A stretch of 64,000 nt of DNA, taken from the NCBI RefSeq assembly GCF_902729355.1, contig NZ_CACVCC010000005.1, positions 1-64,000 of the forward strand. The letters are read 5' to 3'. The position numbers were made by a program, and so were the translations under genes. This DNA is from Streptococcus sp. S784/96/1 (GTDB lineage Bacteria > Bacillota > Bacilli > Lactobacillales > Streptococcaceae). Of the stretch, positions 38,871-47,880 are shown one piece after another. Position 1 is the stretch's first letter. The number at the start of each line of letters is the position of its first letter. The notes beneath the pieces are model-generated. The model was not told where the DNA came from and searched no databases. It was given only the letters and a program-made list of their open reading frames with translations.

Positions 38871-40322
38871 TTACCCTAAATAGCGTTTCGCGATCTCAAA
38901 ATCACCTAAGTAAGCTGTTTTTTCACCGTTTACGATTTGATAAGCGTCGGCTCCTTTTCCAGCGACAATCACAGCATCGGTGCCGTTTTGTGTCAATTGC
39001 AGAGCTTCTTTGATAGCAGTTTCACGGTCAATAATAATCGTGACAGGGCGGTTGATATGCTCAGCAATTTCTTGAGAAATAGCCATAGGGTCTTCAATGT
39101 TTGGGTCGTCAGCTGTCAAAATCACTTGTAAATGAGGATGTTTATTAATCACCCGACCAAAATCGGCACGACGACTTTCTCCTTTATTACCAGGCGCTCC
39201 GAGAATCAAGTGAAGGGTTCCTTTTTGGTGTTCTTCAACGACAGAAAGAAGTTTTTCAAGACTATCGCCATTATGTGCGTAATCAACAAATACCTTAGCC
39301 CCATTTGACTGGGTTAAAACTTCCATACGTCCAGGAACAGTTGTAGTGGCAATTCCTCTTCGGATATCTTCTAAGCTAGCTCCCAAGCGTAAGCTTGCTA
39401 GTCCAGCAGCGACAGCATTTTCTTGATTGAAATGACCAATCAGTTGAATATCGTAGTGTCCAGATAATTGACCATTAAGGTTAAAGCTAAAGGCTTGACT
39501 GTCTAGAATGGTATTTTCAGAGTGAGAACCATAGAAATCATGAGGAGTGTTTTCAACTTGCTCTTTGACAATCTCAAAGTGATCCATGTCACTGTTGACG
39601 ATAACTGCTCTGCTATTTTCCATCAAGAGACGCTTGTGATAAAAGTAATCGGCAAAGTTAGGATGTTCAATCGGACCAATATGGTCGGGACTAATGTTGA
39701 GAAAGACACCAACATCGAATGTCAGTCCATAAACACGGTCGACTAGGTAGGCTTGGCTAGAGACTTCCATAACAAGATGAGTCATGCCGTTATCAACCGC
39801 TTGTCGCATCATACGAAACAAGTCAAGGTTTTCAGGTGTTGAGAATTGAGATTTGAAGAAGGATTTACCATTGTCCAAAGTGGTATTCATAGTAGAAAGT
39901 AGGGCGGTTTGGTTGCTTTGCTTTAGAATATTAAAGGCAAAATAGGCTGCTGTTGTCTTTCCTTTTGTTCCTGTAAAAGCAAGGAGTTTTAGTTGATTTT
40001 GAGGATAATCATAGAATGCCATGCCGATAAGGCTCATAGCCTTTTTGACATCAGAGACAATGATAGCAGGAATACCAACTTCGTAATCAATTTCAGAAAT
40101 ATAGCATTTTAAACCTTTTAGCACAGCTTGTTCCAAAAATTCGCGTTTAAATGCTGCGCCCTTAGCAAAGAAAAGGGTTGAGGCATCAACATCGCGACTG
40201 TCATAACTAACCTTTGCAAAGGTTAAATCTGTTAGGTGGTAATGAAAAGTTCCATCAATGCTAACTTCATGGAAGTTATGGTCTTCTTTGAGAATGGTAA
40301 GAGTTTGTTCAATTGTAATCAT
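38871..40322 (-). CDS. murE: UDP-MurNAc-L-Ala-D-Glu:L-lysine ligase MurE
   Basis: This 483-residue cytoplasmic Mur ligase adds L-lysine to the peptidoglycan stem peptide. It shows the ATP loop [14 protein letters not shown] (about residue 115), [12 protein letters not shown], the [18 protein letters not shown] strand and the specificity motif DDPNIEDP. The DDPN form marks lysine-adding MurE; meso-DAP enzymes have DNPR. That fits a streptococcal wall. The lysine is supplied by the DAP pathway, in which dapB (61 kb) takes part. Confidence 0.95.
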   Translation of the reverse strand: MITIEQTLTILKEDHNFHEVSIDGTFHYHLTDLTFAKVSYDSRDVDASTLFFAKGAAFKREFLEQAVLKGLKCYISEIDYEVGIPAIIVSDVKKAMSLIGMAFYDYPQNQLKLLAFTGTKGKTTAAYFAFNILKQSNQTALLSTMNTTLDNGKSFFKSQFSTPENLDLFRMMRQAVDNGMTHLVMEVSSQAYLVDRVYGLTFDVGVFLNISPDHIGPIEHPNFADYFYHKRLLMENSRAVIVNSDMDHFEIVKEQVENTPHDFYGSHSENTILDSQAFSFNLNGQLSGHYDIQLIGHFNQENAVAAGLASLRLGASLEDIRRGIATTTVPGRMEVLTQSNGAKVFVDYAHNGDSLEKLLSVVEEHQKGTLHLILGAPGNKGESRRADFGRVINKHPHLQVILTADDPNIEDPMAISQEIAEHINRPVTIIIDRETAIKEALQLTQNGTDAVIVAGKGADAYQIVNGEKTAYLGDFEIAKRYLG

Positions 40323-40412
40323 ACCTCTATTTTAGACCTAATGTTCATAATTTACAAGTAGCAGGTAAAAGTTTATAATAGGAAGCAAAACAAGTACAGA
40401 AATGAGAACGAT

Positions 40413-42065
40413 ATGTCAGAAACACATCAATCAAAAGTTGACAACCAGCAATCGAAAATGGTTCGAGGGATGGCATGGTTGACAGCAGGTAATTTTATTA
40501 GTCGCTTGATTGGAGTTGTTTATGTGATTCCTTGGATGGCGTGGTTAGGACCTCATGCGGATGCTGCCAATGGTTTATGGGGAATGGGCTATAACATTTA
40601 CTCTATTTTTTTGTCCATTTCCACAGTTGGGATTCCAGTTGCGATTGCTAAACAAATTGCCAAATACAATGCGATTGGAAAAATAGAGACGGGCTACTAT
40701 CTGGTTAGAGAATTTCTTAAACTCATGCTGTTAATGGGAGCATTCTTTGCTGGAGTGATGTATTTTGCTGCTCCGCTTTTAGCTAAGTTATCGGGCTCTG
40801 AGGTTGATTTAATTCCCGTTATGAGGAGTTTGTCTTGGGCGGTGCTATTTTTCCCAGTGATGAGTGTTCTAAGAGGTGTATTTCAAGGGACTAATAATTT
40901 GCGTCCTTATGCAACAAGCCAAGTGGTGGAGCAGATTCTTCGTGTGATTTGGATTTTGTTGACGACTTTCTATATCATGACATTTGGTTCAGGTGATTAT
41001 AAAGTAGCTGTTGTTCAATCTACCTTTGCGGCGTTTATCGGAATGTTAGGAAGTCTTGCTGTATTGATTTTCAGCCTTCATCGTGAAGGAATTTTGATGA
41101 AGATTCTGACGGCGAAAAAAAGCGAGGAAAAAACAGACACCCTATCTTTAGTGATTGAAACCACAAAGGAGGCTATTCCATTTATTGTCGTTGGTACAGC
41201 CTTTCAAACCTATCAATTACTTGATCAGATGACCTTTATAAACACCATGTCTCTTTTTACCTCTACGACAAAAGAAACCCTTTTAACCTTGTATGCTTAC
41301 ATGTATTCTAATCCTAATAAAATTATTATGATTATTATTGGGGTGACGGTTTCGATGGGGTCTGTGTCTATTCCGCTGATTACGGAAAATTTTGTTAAGA
41401 AGGACAAGAAAGCGACTGCGAGTCTTATTTTGAATAATTTACAGATGCTTACGATTTTCTTGGTGCCAGCCGTGTTTGGGTCAATTATTCTAGCTCGTCC
41501 TCTCTATACGGTCTTTTATCCAGCTCCTAAGGGGTTGGCCATTCAGCTTTTCATTGTTAACCTTTTACAGATTTTTGCCATGGGATTCTATGCTCTGTTT
41601 GGACCGGTTATTCAGGCCTTATTTGAAACGCGTAAAGCCATGCTGTATTTCCTTTATGGTTTTCTTGTGAAGCTTGTTCTTCAAGTGCCTTTTATCTGGC
41701 TGTTCGGTGCCTATGGTCCCTTATTTACAACCATTATCGGTCTATGCGTATCGACTTATCTAATGTCTAAGAAGGTTTATGACATGATTCATTTTAATTG
41801 GAAAAGATTTGTCAAAAATACGCTTCTTATTTTAATTATGACAGCTATTATGGCCCTTGTTGTTGGTGGCGTTGAATTAGCTTTGGTGCGAGTATTGCCT
41901 GTCATTGGTAAGGTGAGTAGTCTGATTCATCTTATTGTTGGTGGAGGAATAGGTGTGCTCGTCTATGGTTATCTTGCATTGTTAACCAATCAAGCAGATA
42001 AATTGATTGGTAACGGTCGTGCGGAGAGCTTCCGTCGTAAATTGAAAATTGCCTCTAGAAGTTAG
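40413..42065 (+). CDS. MurJ-type lipid II flippase / MOP polysaccharide transporter
   Basis: This 550-residue polytopic protein has about 14 helices of the MVF/MOP superfamily. It begins with a soluble tail and WLTAGNFISRLIGVVYVIPW, a first helix typical of YtgP/MurJ proteins. It is divergent from murE, 90 bases apart, so both envelope genes share an intergenic promoter region. In streptococci the YtgP-type member is the lipid II flippase candidate. A wzx-like O-unit role is less likely since no glycosyltransferases are near. Confidence 0.85.
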   Translation: MSETHQSKVDNQQSKMVRGMAWLTAGNFISRLIGVVYVIPWMAWLGPHADAANGLWGMGYNIYSIFLSISTVGIPVAIAKQIAKYNAIGKIETGYYLVREFLKLMLLMGAFFAGVMYFAAPLLAKLSGSEVDLIPVMRSLSWAVLFFPVMSVLRGVFQGTNNLRPYATSQVVEQILRVIWILLTTFYIMTFGSGDYKVAVVQSTFAAFIGMLGSLAVLIFSLHREGILMKILTAKKSEEKTDTLSLVIETTKEAIPFIVVGTAFQTYQLLDQMTFINTMSLFTSTTKETLLTLYAYMYSNPNKIIMIIIGVTVSMGSVSIPLITENFVKKDKKATASLILNNLQMLTIFLVPAVFGSIILARPLYTVFYPAPKGLAIQLFIVNLLQIFAMGFYALFGPVIQALFETRKAMLYFLYGFLVKLVLQVPFIWLFGAYGPLFTTIIGLCVSTYLMSKKVYDMIHFNWKRFVKNTLLILIMTAIMALVVGGVELALVRVLPVIGKVSSLIHLIVGGGIGVLVYGYLALLTNQADKLIGNGRAESFRRKLKIASRS

Positions 42066-42088
42066 GAGTGCCCTAACTTCTTTTTGCT
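42054..42088 (+). terminator. Terminator after the flippase gene
   Basis: AGAAGTTAGG and CCTAACTTCT form a stem around AGTGC and are followed by TTTTTG. The stem overlaps the last codons. Confidence 0.75.
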
Positions 42089-42189
42089 ATAGTTTGAAAC
42101 TATATCTATATCTGTTTACAAACTAACGCTAGAGACTTGTTTTCATGGTAAAATGGAGAATAGGAGATAAAATGAGGAGATATAATATT

Positions 42190-43284
42190 ATGGTGAAAAA
42201 ACTGAAAATTGATACGATTTTAGCCCATTCGGGTATCAACTCAGATGAGGCAACGGGAGCTTTAGTGGCACCAATTCATTTTTCAACCACTTACCAGCAC
42301 CCTGAATTTGGAAAATCGACTGGCTTTGACTACACCAGAACTAAAAATCCAACACGGGCGACTTTGGAAGAAACGTTGGCTGCTATTGAAAAAGCAGATT
42401 ACGCGATTGCGACAAGCTCTGGTATGAGTGCGGTTGTTTTGGCGATGGAAATCTTCCCAGTAGGAAGCAAGGTAGTGGCTGCGCGTGATTTATACGGGGG
42501 CTCTTTCCGCTGGTTCAATCAACAAGAAGCTCAAGGGCGTTTTCAATTCACCTACACCAATAACGATGAGGAAATGATTACGGCGATTTCTGATGAGACT
42601 GACATTGTCTATATTGAAACGCCAACCAACCCTCTCATGGTAGAATTTGATATTGCAAAAATTGCCAAGGTAGCTCATGCACATGGGGCTAAAGTGATTG
42701 TGGATAATACCTTTTACAGTCCGATTTACCAAAACCCAATTCCATTAGGGGCTGATATTGTGGTGCATTCAGCGACCAAATATATTGCAGGCCACAATGA
42801 TGTTTTAGCTGGTGTTGTGGTAACGAGTGATAAGGGAATGTATGATAAGCTCTATTATAACCTTAATACTGGTGGGCCGGTTCTTTCACCGTTTGATAGT
42901 TATATGGTCATGCGTGGTTTGAAGACCTTGAAGTTACGCATGGAAAAAGCAACCGAAAATGCTCAGAAACTAGCGGCAGCCTTGTCTCAGAATTCTGCTA
43001 TTAAGGAAGTTCTTTACACTGGTAAAGGTGGCATGATTTCAATCAAGGTAGTAGATGACAGCAAGATTCCAACGATTTTGAATAGCCTTGAGATTTTTAC
43101 CTTTGCAGAGAGCTTGGGCGGTGTTGAAAGTTTAATCACTTATCCAACGACCCAAACGCACGCCGATATTCCAGCAGAGGTGCGAGCAAGTTATGGCTTG
43201 ACCGATGATTTGCTTCGTTTGTCTATCGGGATTGAAGATGCCGAAGATTTGATTGCGGACTTAGAGCAGGCATTGAATCGTTAG
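42190..43284 (+). CDS. metB: Cystathionine gamma-synthase/lyase family PLP enzyme
   Basis: This 364-residue trans-sulfuration enzyme has an N-terminal HSGINSDEATGALV, then TYQHPEFGKSTGFDYTRTKNPTR, the DIVYIETPTNPLM motif, and the PLP lysine in HSATKYIAGHNDVL. GVESLITYP near the C-terminus is typical of CGS/CGL/CBL. Whether it is MetB, a CGL or a homocysteine synthase cannot be fixed from sequence. ATG 42190 follows GAGGAGATATAAT, which is a better start than 42145. patB follows after nine bases. Together they can interconvert cysteine, cystathionine and homocysteine. Confidence 0.88.
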   Translation: MVKKLKIDTILAHSGINSDEATGALVAPIHFSTTYQHPEFGKSTGFDYTRTKNPTRATLEETLAAIEKADYAIATSSGMSAVVLAMEIFPVGSKVVAARDLYGGSFRWFNQQEAQGRFQFTYTNNDEEMITAISDETDIVYIETPTNPLMVEFDIAKIAKVAHAHGAKVIVDNTFYSPIYQNPIPLGADIVVHSATKYIAGHNDVLAGVVVTSDKGMYDKLYYNLNTGGPVLSPFDSYMVMRGLKTLKLRMEKATENAQKLAAALSQNSAIKEVLYTGKGGMISIKVVDDSKIPTILNSLEIFTFAESLGGVESLITYPTTQTHADIPAEVRASYGLTDDLLRLSIGIEDAEDLIADLEQALNR

Positions 43285-43293
43285 GAGGCGCGT

Positions 43294-44448
43294 ATGACTT
43301 ACCATTTTACAGAATTTCCAGATCGTACCTTGTCCAATGCTTATAAATGGCAAAAAGCTGCCGCTGATAAGGACTTGATTCCCTTGTGGATTGCGGATAT
43401 GGACTTTATCACCTTTCCAGAAATGACAGCTGCGCTGGAGGCATTTGCAAAGCAAGGAATCTATGGCTACGATGGACCAAAGGATAGTCTTTACCAAGCC
43501 ATTTTAGACTGGGAAGAAACGCAGCATGGTTACAAGGTTACAAAAGAAGATGTGGTTCTCATCGAAGGGGTCGTTCCTGCTATCTCAGTAGCTATTCAGG
43601 CTTTCACCAAAGAAGATGAGGCAGTTCTTATCAATACGCCAGTCTATCCTCCTTTTGCACGCACGGTGACCCTTAATAATCGTCGGTTAATCAACAATTC
43701 CTTAGTAGAGAAAGATGGGCACTTTGAGCTGGATTTCGTTCAGCTTGAAAAACACATTATTGACAATGACGTCAAGCTATATGTCTTTTGCAGTCCTCAT
43801 AATCCAGGAGGCCGTGTTTGGACAGCAGGAGAACTACTGCGGGTTGGGCAAATTTGCCAAAAACATGGGGTTATTTTAGTATCTGATGAAATTCATCAAG
43901 ATTTAACACTTTTTGGACATCAGCACCATTCTTTCAATACGGTTTCACCTGACTTTAAAGAGTTTACGATTATCCTAAGCTCTGCGACAAAGACCTTCAA
44001 TATTGCGGGAACGAAAAATTCCTTTGCCATCATTGAAAATGAAGACCTGCGCAAGCTTTTCCAAAAACGTCAGTTAGCCAATAACCAGCACGAGGTGTCA
44101 AGTCTTGGATTATTGGCAACCGAAGTAGCTCTGCGAGAAGGATTGCCTTGGTTGAATGAGCTAAAAACAGTCTTGGAGACTAATGTCAACGTGGTTTGTG
44201 ATGCCTTAGCTCAAACGAAAATTAAAGTTATGAAACCAGAAGGGACCTACTTGATGTGGCTAGATTTCTCCGAAACAGGACTTTCTCATGAGGAAGTGGC
44301 AGAAATCTTAGACAAAAAGGCGAAACTCCAACTCAACGATGGACTGACCTTTGGTAGAGAAGGAAAAAATCATTTCCGTTTAAACGCAGCAGCACCAACA
44401 ACATTGATTGCAGAAGCCTGCGAACGTTTGGTGAATACTTTTGGGTGA
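43294..44448 (+). CDS. patB: Cystathionine beta-lyase PatB/MalY family
   Basis: This 384-residue fold-type I PLP enzyme shows WIADMDF at the N-terminus, VFCSPHNPGGRVW, LVSDEIHQDL and the PLP lysine in SSATKTFNIAGTKNS. These features mark the MalY/PatB branch, which cleaves cystathionine to homocysteine. It is co-transcribed with metB (nine-base gap, TAGGAGG ribosome-binding site). A perfect terminator follows. Confidence 0.92.
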   Translation: MTYHFTEFPDRTLSNAYKWQKAAADKDLIPLWIADMDFITFPEMTAALEAFAKQGIYGYDGPKDSLYQAILDWEETQHGYKVTKEDVVLIEGVVPAISVAIQAFTKEDEAVLINTPVYPPFARTVTLNNRRLINNSLVEKDGHFELDFVQLEKHIIDNDVKLYVFCSPHNPGGRVWTAGELLRVGQICQKHGVILVSDEIHQDLTLFGHQHHSFNTVSPDFKEFTIILSSATKTFNIAGTKNSFAIIENEDLRKLFQKRQLANNQHEVSSLGLLATEVALREGLPWLNELKTVLETNVNVVCDALAQTKIKVMKPEGTYLMWLDFSETGLSHEEVAEILDKKAKLQLNDGLTFGREGKNHFRLNAAAPTTLIAEACERLVNTFG

Positions 44449-44457
44449 GGATAAATC

Positions 44458-44489
44458 AAAGAGTCTGGGATTATTATCCCAGACTCTTT
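44458..44489 (+). terminator. Terminator after patB
   Basis: AAAGAGTCTGGGAT and ATCCCAGACTCTTT pair perfectly around TATT. A T-rich tail is short on the plus strand (TTTC). Confidence 0.9.
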
Positions 44490-44850
44490 CGAAATCCAAC
44501 AAAAGAACTGTTCAATTGGAAGTTCTTTTAAAATCAATTAGTTTTTATTTAGTATTTTTGTTAGCACTTCTCCTAATGTTGTGTGGGGCGGAAGCGACCT
44601 CCTGCAGAGTTCCATTCCTTCTTGGCAAGCCTAGGTCTTGCCAAACACTTCACACTAAAACTTATTAGTTTTAGTGTTATCACCACTGCGGAAAGTGCTA
44701 GTTGTGGCGACTTCGTTACTCGTAATGATTGCAGAAAATATCAGAAATAAGATATTATAAAACAACCATATGTTGAAGGGGAATTCATTGTGACTGAGAC
44801 AATTTATCTTAAACGAGTTTACTATTTTAAAGCTAAAACACTATAACATA
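44490..44850. other. Gene-free stretch with small hairpin
   Basis: No open frame looks like a gene. CACTAAAAC/GTTTTAGTG around TTATTA at about 44655-44678 could be a terminator. A GGCAAGCCTAGGTCTTGCC hairpin lies just before it (about 44624-44642). The stretch GTGGGGCGGAAGCGACCTCC is GC-rich compared with its surroundings and looks like part of a repeat or relic. This stretch separates the housekeeping metB-patB unit from the accessory locus. Confidence 0.4.
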
Positions 44851-45705
44851 TCAAGGTTGATAATATTGCTCTATTTCATTTTCAAGACTGGCGACTAAGT
44901 GATTTTCCTCGGTCAACTTCAAAAGAGCGACTCCTTTTTTTATCATTTCCTCGTCTTTTTGACAAATGCCAAGACGAACCTGAGCGAAGCCTAAACAATC
45001 AAATCGTTTCAATTTTTGAGCAATTTCCAATGCCCAAAGAGCAATAGCTTTAGCTTCCTTAATACGGTAATTTCTTAAATAAATAGTTGATAGATTCATC
45101 AGAATGCTAAATTGGTAATAGTTAGTTTCTCTATAATCAGAATATTTTTTGAGATTTTCAAGTATTTTTTGAGTATTTATTTCAATATTCTCAAAGCTAA
45201 AATGATAAAGAATAGTTGATAGCAGTTTTAAGTCGTTAAAATACCAGACATCTTGCTTTTCAATCTCATTCCAAATATCTTGGGTTATCTGATTCAGTTG
45301 GGGATTAGTAAAAAAATCTTGGGATTTTCCTAGTAGTAGATTTACTTTTAGTATTTTATAGATACGTTCAATGGGGGTGTCGTGCTCCTTTTGGAGATAC
45401 TCATCGCAGAGCGATACAAGTTTTTCTAGGTCGCTTGTTAAAGAAATACCAGATAAATTTGAGAGTTGGTTGATGATTGTTTGACGCTGATTGGGCTGGT
45501 AGTAGTTACAAATGTATTCAAATTCATCTAACCCCATGTCGATTTGTCGGAGTAGAAACATCATGGTATCGAACTGAGGAATAACTTTTCCGCTTTCAAT
45601 TCGTGCTAAAGTTGAACGGGCAAAAACATCTTGGCAGACTTCTTCCTGGGTTAATCCTTTTGATTTTCTAATATATTGATAAACTTTACCATAATCCCAG
45701 CGCAT
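44851..45705 (-). CDS. Rgg-family peptide-responsive transcriptional regulator
   Basis: This 284-residue regulator has an N-terminal XRE-type HTH (residues about 5-60, with SKGLTQEEVC and STLARIESGK). Helical repeats of the Rgg/PlcR (RRNPP) type fill residues about 65-280 and form the peptide-binding pocket. The length is that of streptococcal Rgg/MutR proteins. It is transcribed away from a 32-residue peptide gene across a 92-base gap that holds a perfect 7-bp inverted repeat. That divergent geometry is typical of Rgg/SHP pheromone pairs. Its likely targets are the peptide gene and the secreted protein/ABC genes downstream. Confidence 0.85.
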   Translation of the reverse strand: MRWDYGKVYQYIRKSKGLTQEEVCQDVFARSTLARIESGKVIPQFDTMMFLLRQIDMGLDEFEYICNYYQPNQRQTIINQLSNLSGISLTSDLEKLVSLCDEYLQKEHDTPIERIYKILKVNLLLGKSQDFFTNPQLNQITQDIWNEIEKQDVWYFNDLKLLSTILYHFSFENIEINTQKILENLKKYSDYRETNYYQFSILMNLSTIYLRNYRIKEAKAIALWALEIAQKLKRFDCLGFAQVRLGICQKDEEMIKKGVALLKLTEENHLVASLENEIEQYYQP

Positions 45706-45722
45706 AAATAACTCCTTTTTAA

Positions 45723-45747
45723 AAAATGTTACTAAAGGCTACATTTT
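45723..45747. promoter_or_regulatory. Candidate Rgg operator in the divergent promoter
   Basis: AAAATGT (45723-45729) and ACATTTT (45741-45747) are perfect inverted arms 11 bases apart. TATCAT (45770-45775) is a likely -10 for the peptide gene, so the site sits where an Rgg activator would bind next to the -35 region. Rgg autoregulation from the same site is possible. Confidence 0.5.
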
Positions 45748-45797
45748 GTGCAAATCATATTTCATATTGTATCATAAAGTCAAAAAGGAAAACAGAT

Positions 45798-45896
45798 ATG
45801 AAAAACAAAAAGTTCCAATTTGTCGTTTTATTGCTAGTTTTGTTTGCCATTTTAGGTGAAGAAATAGGGATTCCTTGGTGGCCACCGTTTCCATAA
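45798..45896 (+). CDS. Short hydrophobic peptide pheromone precursor candidate
   Basis: This 32-residue frame has a basic start (MKNKK), a hydrophobic core (FVVLLLVLFAIL) and a C-terminal tail EEIGIPWWPPFP. It has AAAGGAAAA as ribosome-binding site and a TATCAT -10 upstream. The build matches SHP/ComS precursors, which are exported, trimmed (often by Eep) and re-imported by oligopeptide permease to bind an Rgg. Glu residues at the start of the mature part recall SHP types; the double Trp recalls WW-type XIPs. It is not one I recognise by name. Confidence 0.6.
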   Translation: MKNKKFQFVVLLLVLFAILGEEIGIPWWPPFP

Positions 45897-46029
45897 TACA
45901 GCTGATTAATCACATAATGTAGAAAGAAAGGTGAGTCCCATGAGCTAAGATTCTAAATGTTAATTAAAATTTTCATAACAGTACTATTACCGTTATCACT
46001 AAGAGTATCTTAAGAAAGGTGTGTTAAAT

Positions 46030-46416
46030 ATGAAAAATGTGAAAACTTATATTTGTGCAGGTGCATTGTTGTTAATGGTAGGGACAAATGTAGCAAGTGC
46101 CTATGGAATTGGAGAATTTTCCAATTTCAGAATTACAACTGCCTATGTTAGGACTGGTTATATAAGTAAAGAAAATGCAGGGGCTGAGTACATCATGAAT
46201 TTAAATCCTAGTCTTAATCTTTATCCAATGACTGTAAAGCATCGTTTAGTAAATTCGAATGGAGAAGATCGTAGCGGTACATCATTGACAACCTGTGGAA
46301 CTCGATCAACACATGGGAATTGGGCAACAGCGGGATATGTTTATGCTGCAGATATGGCAAGACAGAACTGGTGGGATGGCGCAGCAGCTATAACAGGAAG
46401 TTGGTCGCCAAACTAA
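46030..46416 (+). CDS. Secreted protein, bacteriocin candidate
   Basis: This 128-residue protein has a Sec signal peptide (residues 1 to about 24, cleavage after NVASA). The mature part of about 104 residues is rich in Tyr, Trp, Asn, Gly and Thr (GIGEFSNFRITTAYVRTGYI, DMARQNWWDGAAAITGSWS) with one Cys. Size, aromatic content and partner genes recall lactococcin 972-type bacteriocins, but the match is loose and no family is assigned. AGAAAGG sits 10 bases before ATG 46030; a GTG at 46021 is too close. It follows the peptide gene by 133 bases and precedes ABC genes. Its activity is unknown. Confidence 0.65.
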   Translation: MKNVKTYICAGALLLMVGTNVASAYGIGEFSNFRITTAYVRTGYISKENAGAEYIMNLNPSLNLYPMTVKHRLVNSNGEDRSGTSLTTCGTRSTHGNWATAGYVYAADMARQNWWDGAAAITGSWSPN

Positions 46417-46439
46417 TACTTGAGAGGTTCGGTACTTTT

Positions 46440-47231
46440 ATGAAAATTAATTTTTTGAACCTAGTAAGACATAAGTTTTTATATTTCTTACTAGGTTTAG
46501 TTTTTATCTTATTAGTCTATCGTGATTATATTACTACTTATTTATTTTTTGACGTCAATGCACCTGATTTAGCTAATTTTGACGGAACAGCTATAAAAAA
46601 TGAATTATTACGTTCTAATCTAGATATAAATGTTTTACTATTCAATGTAGGATTTTATCAGTCCTTTCTTCTGCCAATTATTATTTCTTTACTGGGATTT
46701 AATTATGTTACTCTGAAAACTAAATTTATAAAATTATCAATTGGCAAGAACGATTGTTATTTTAAATTTCGGAAGCACCTTTCTTGGCAATTAGCAAGTC
46801 TTCCAGTTCTACTGTATCTAATAATTGTTGGCATTGTTGTAATCATTACCATGCAGGCAGGAACTTTTCAATTATCTGGTAAAGAGCACTTGCTGTCAGA
46901 AACAAGTGTTTTACGCTATTTCTTGAATAGTGATTTAATTCTGTTTATATTTTCAATCATTTTGGTTTGTGTGGCTATTTTTGTGAATAGTTTATTTCTG
47001 TTTAAAATAATAGATGTTTTACAAAATCCAATAAAATCTGCGATTGATTACCTCATGTTTATTTGGCTTGGATCCATAATTCTATATCATTTCATGCCTT
47101 TTTATTTAGTTCCTATGACGACTTTTATGATAACTAGTTATGGGAATCTAGATATCCAAACTCTGCTTTTACCCTATTGCTTATATATGTGTGGCTATGC
47201 TATTTTAAAAAAATATGAAGATGAGATTTAA
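46440..47231 (+). CDS. Membrane protein of the bacteriocin-like locus (ABC permease/immunity)
   Basis: This 263-residue protein has about six hydrophobic helices (residues 12-26, 65-90, 115-140, 165-190, 205-235, 240-255). It starts 23 bases after the secreted protein gene with GAGAGG as ribosome-binding site. An in-frame ATG 120 bases upstream lies inside the previous gene and is rejected. Its end overlaps the next membrane gene. It probably forms an ABC complex with that gene's product and the ATPase, for export of the secreted protein or protection of the producer. I recognise no named family. Confidence 0.75.
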   Translation: MKINFLNLVRHKFLYFLLGLVFILLVYRDYITTYLFFDVNAPDLANFDGTAIKNELLRSNLDINVLLFNVGFYQSFLLPIIISLLGFNYVTLKTKFIKLSIGKNDCYFKFRKHLSWQLASLPVLLYLIIVGIVVIITMQAGTFQLSGKEHLLSETSVLRYFLNSDLILFIFSIILVCVAIFVNSLFLFKIIDVLQNPIKSAIDYLMFIWLGSIILYHFMPFYLVPMTTFMITSYGNLDIQTLLLPYCLYMCGYAILKKYEDEI

Positions 47232-47880
47232 ATTTACTAAGAGTTGCTTCCGAAAAATAATTGTCTTAATGGTAAGAGCGACTCTTCTTTCCATATTAAC
47301 GTGGCTGTTGTTAAAAAGAGTCTCTGAGAATTTTAGTCATATTATTGATTTTCGGACTTTTTTTGAAAATGAATTACTTTCTCTGCTTACCTATGATGAG
47401 TTTGGAAGAAGTCAGTTAGATATTTCGAAAATGTTGACCACAAGCTCTATATTTTTAGTTGGTTGTCTATCATCTTTAATGTTTGTCTGGGAATTGTTAA
47501 ACTCTTATCGAGCACTTATCCTTTACAAATCACAATCTTACATATGTTTTACTCAAAAACGGATATTGTTGGTTGCTTTATTTTATCTACAAGATTTAAT
47601 AGTTTGGCTGGTGGGATTGCTTCCTTTATATTTCTATTTTAAAAATACTGAATTTTTCATTCTCCTAGGAAGGTTAATGATGATTTATTTGATTTTTATA
47701 ACTTTGATTGCTCTAATCAGTAAAAATTCAACGATAGCTTTTTTACTATTTTTTGTTTTACTAATTTTTCAAAAGTTGATAATCTCTAGTGCTCTGATAA
47801 GTTGTTTAGGAGGTGCTGTTCTCATAGTGATACTGGGGAGTGGTATCTTAGAAAAATATCTAGAAAAGGATGGTATGTGA
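47215..47880 (+). CDS. Second membrane protein of the bacteriocin-like locus
   Basis: This 221-residue protein has a basic N-terminus (MKMRFKFTKSCFRKI) and about six helices (residues 15-32, 75-97, 115-140, 145-165, 170-185, 190-215). It overlaps its upstream neighbour by 17 bases and the ATPase by one base, so translation is coupled. An alternative ATG two codons in (47221) is possible. It is presumably the partner permease subunit. The strong AT bias and poor similarity to housekeeping permeases suggest an acquired locus. Confidence 0.75.
   Translation: MKMRFKFTKSCFRKIIVLMVRATLLSILTWLLLKRVSENFSHIIDFRTFFENELLSLLTYDEFGRSQLDISKMLTTSSIFLVGCLSSLMFVWELLNSYRALILYKSQSYICFTQKRILLVALFYLQDLIVWLVGLLPLYFYFKNTEFFILLGRLMMIYLIFITLIALISKNSTIAFLLFFVLLIFQKLIISSALISCLGGAVLIVILGSGILEKYLEKDGM

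Noticed and set aside
44441..44668. 75-codon frame after patB
   Set aside because: It begins inside patB and runs through the terminator hairpin; no support for a gene.
46030..46416. Definite lactococcin 972 family assignment
   Set aside because: Only general features agree (Sec signal, size, aromatic content, ABC partners). The residue pattern could not be matched with confidence by eye.
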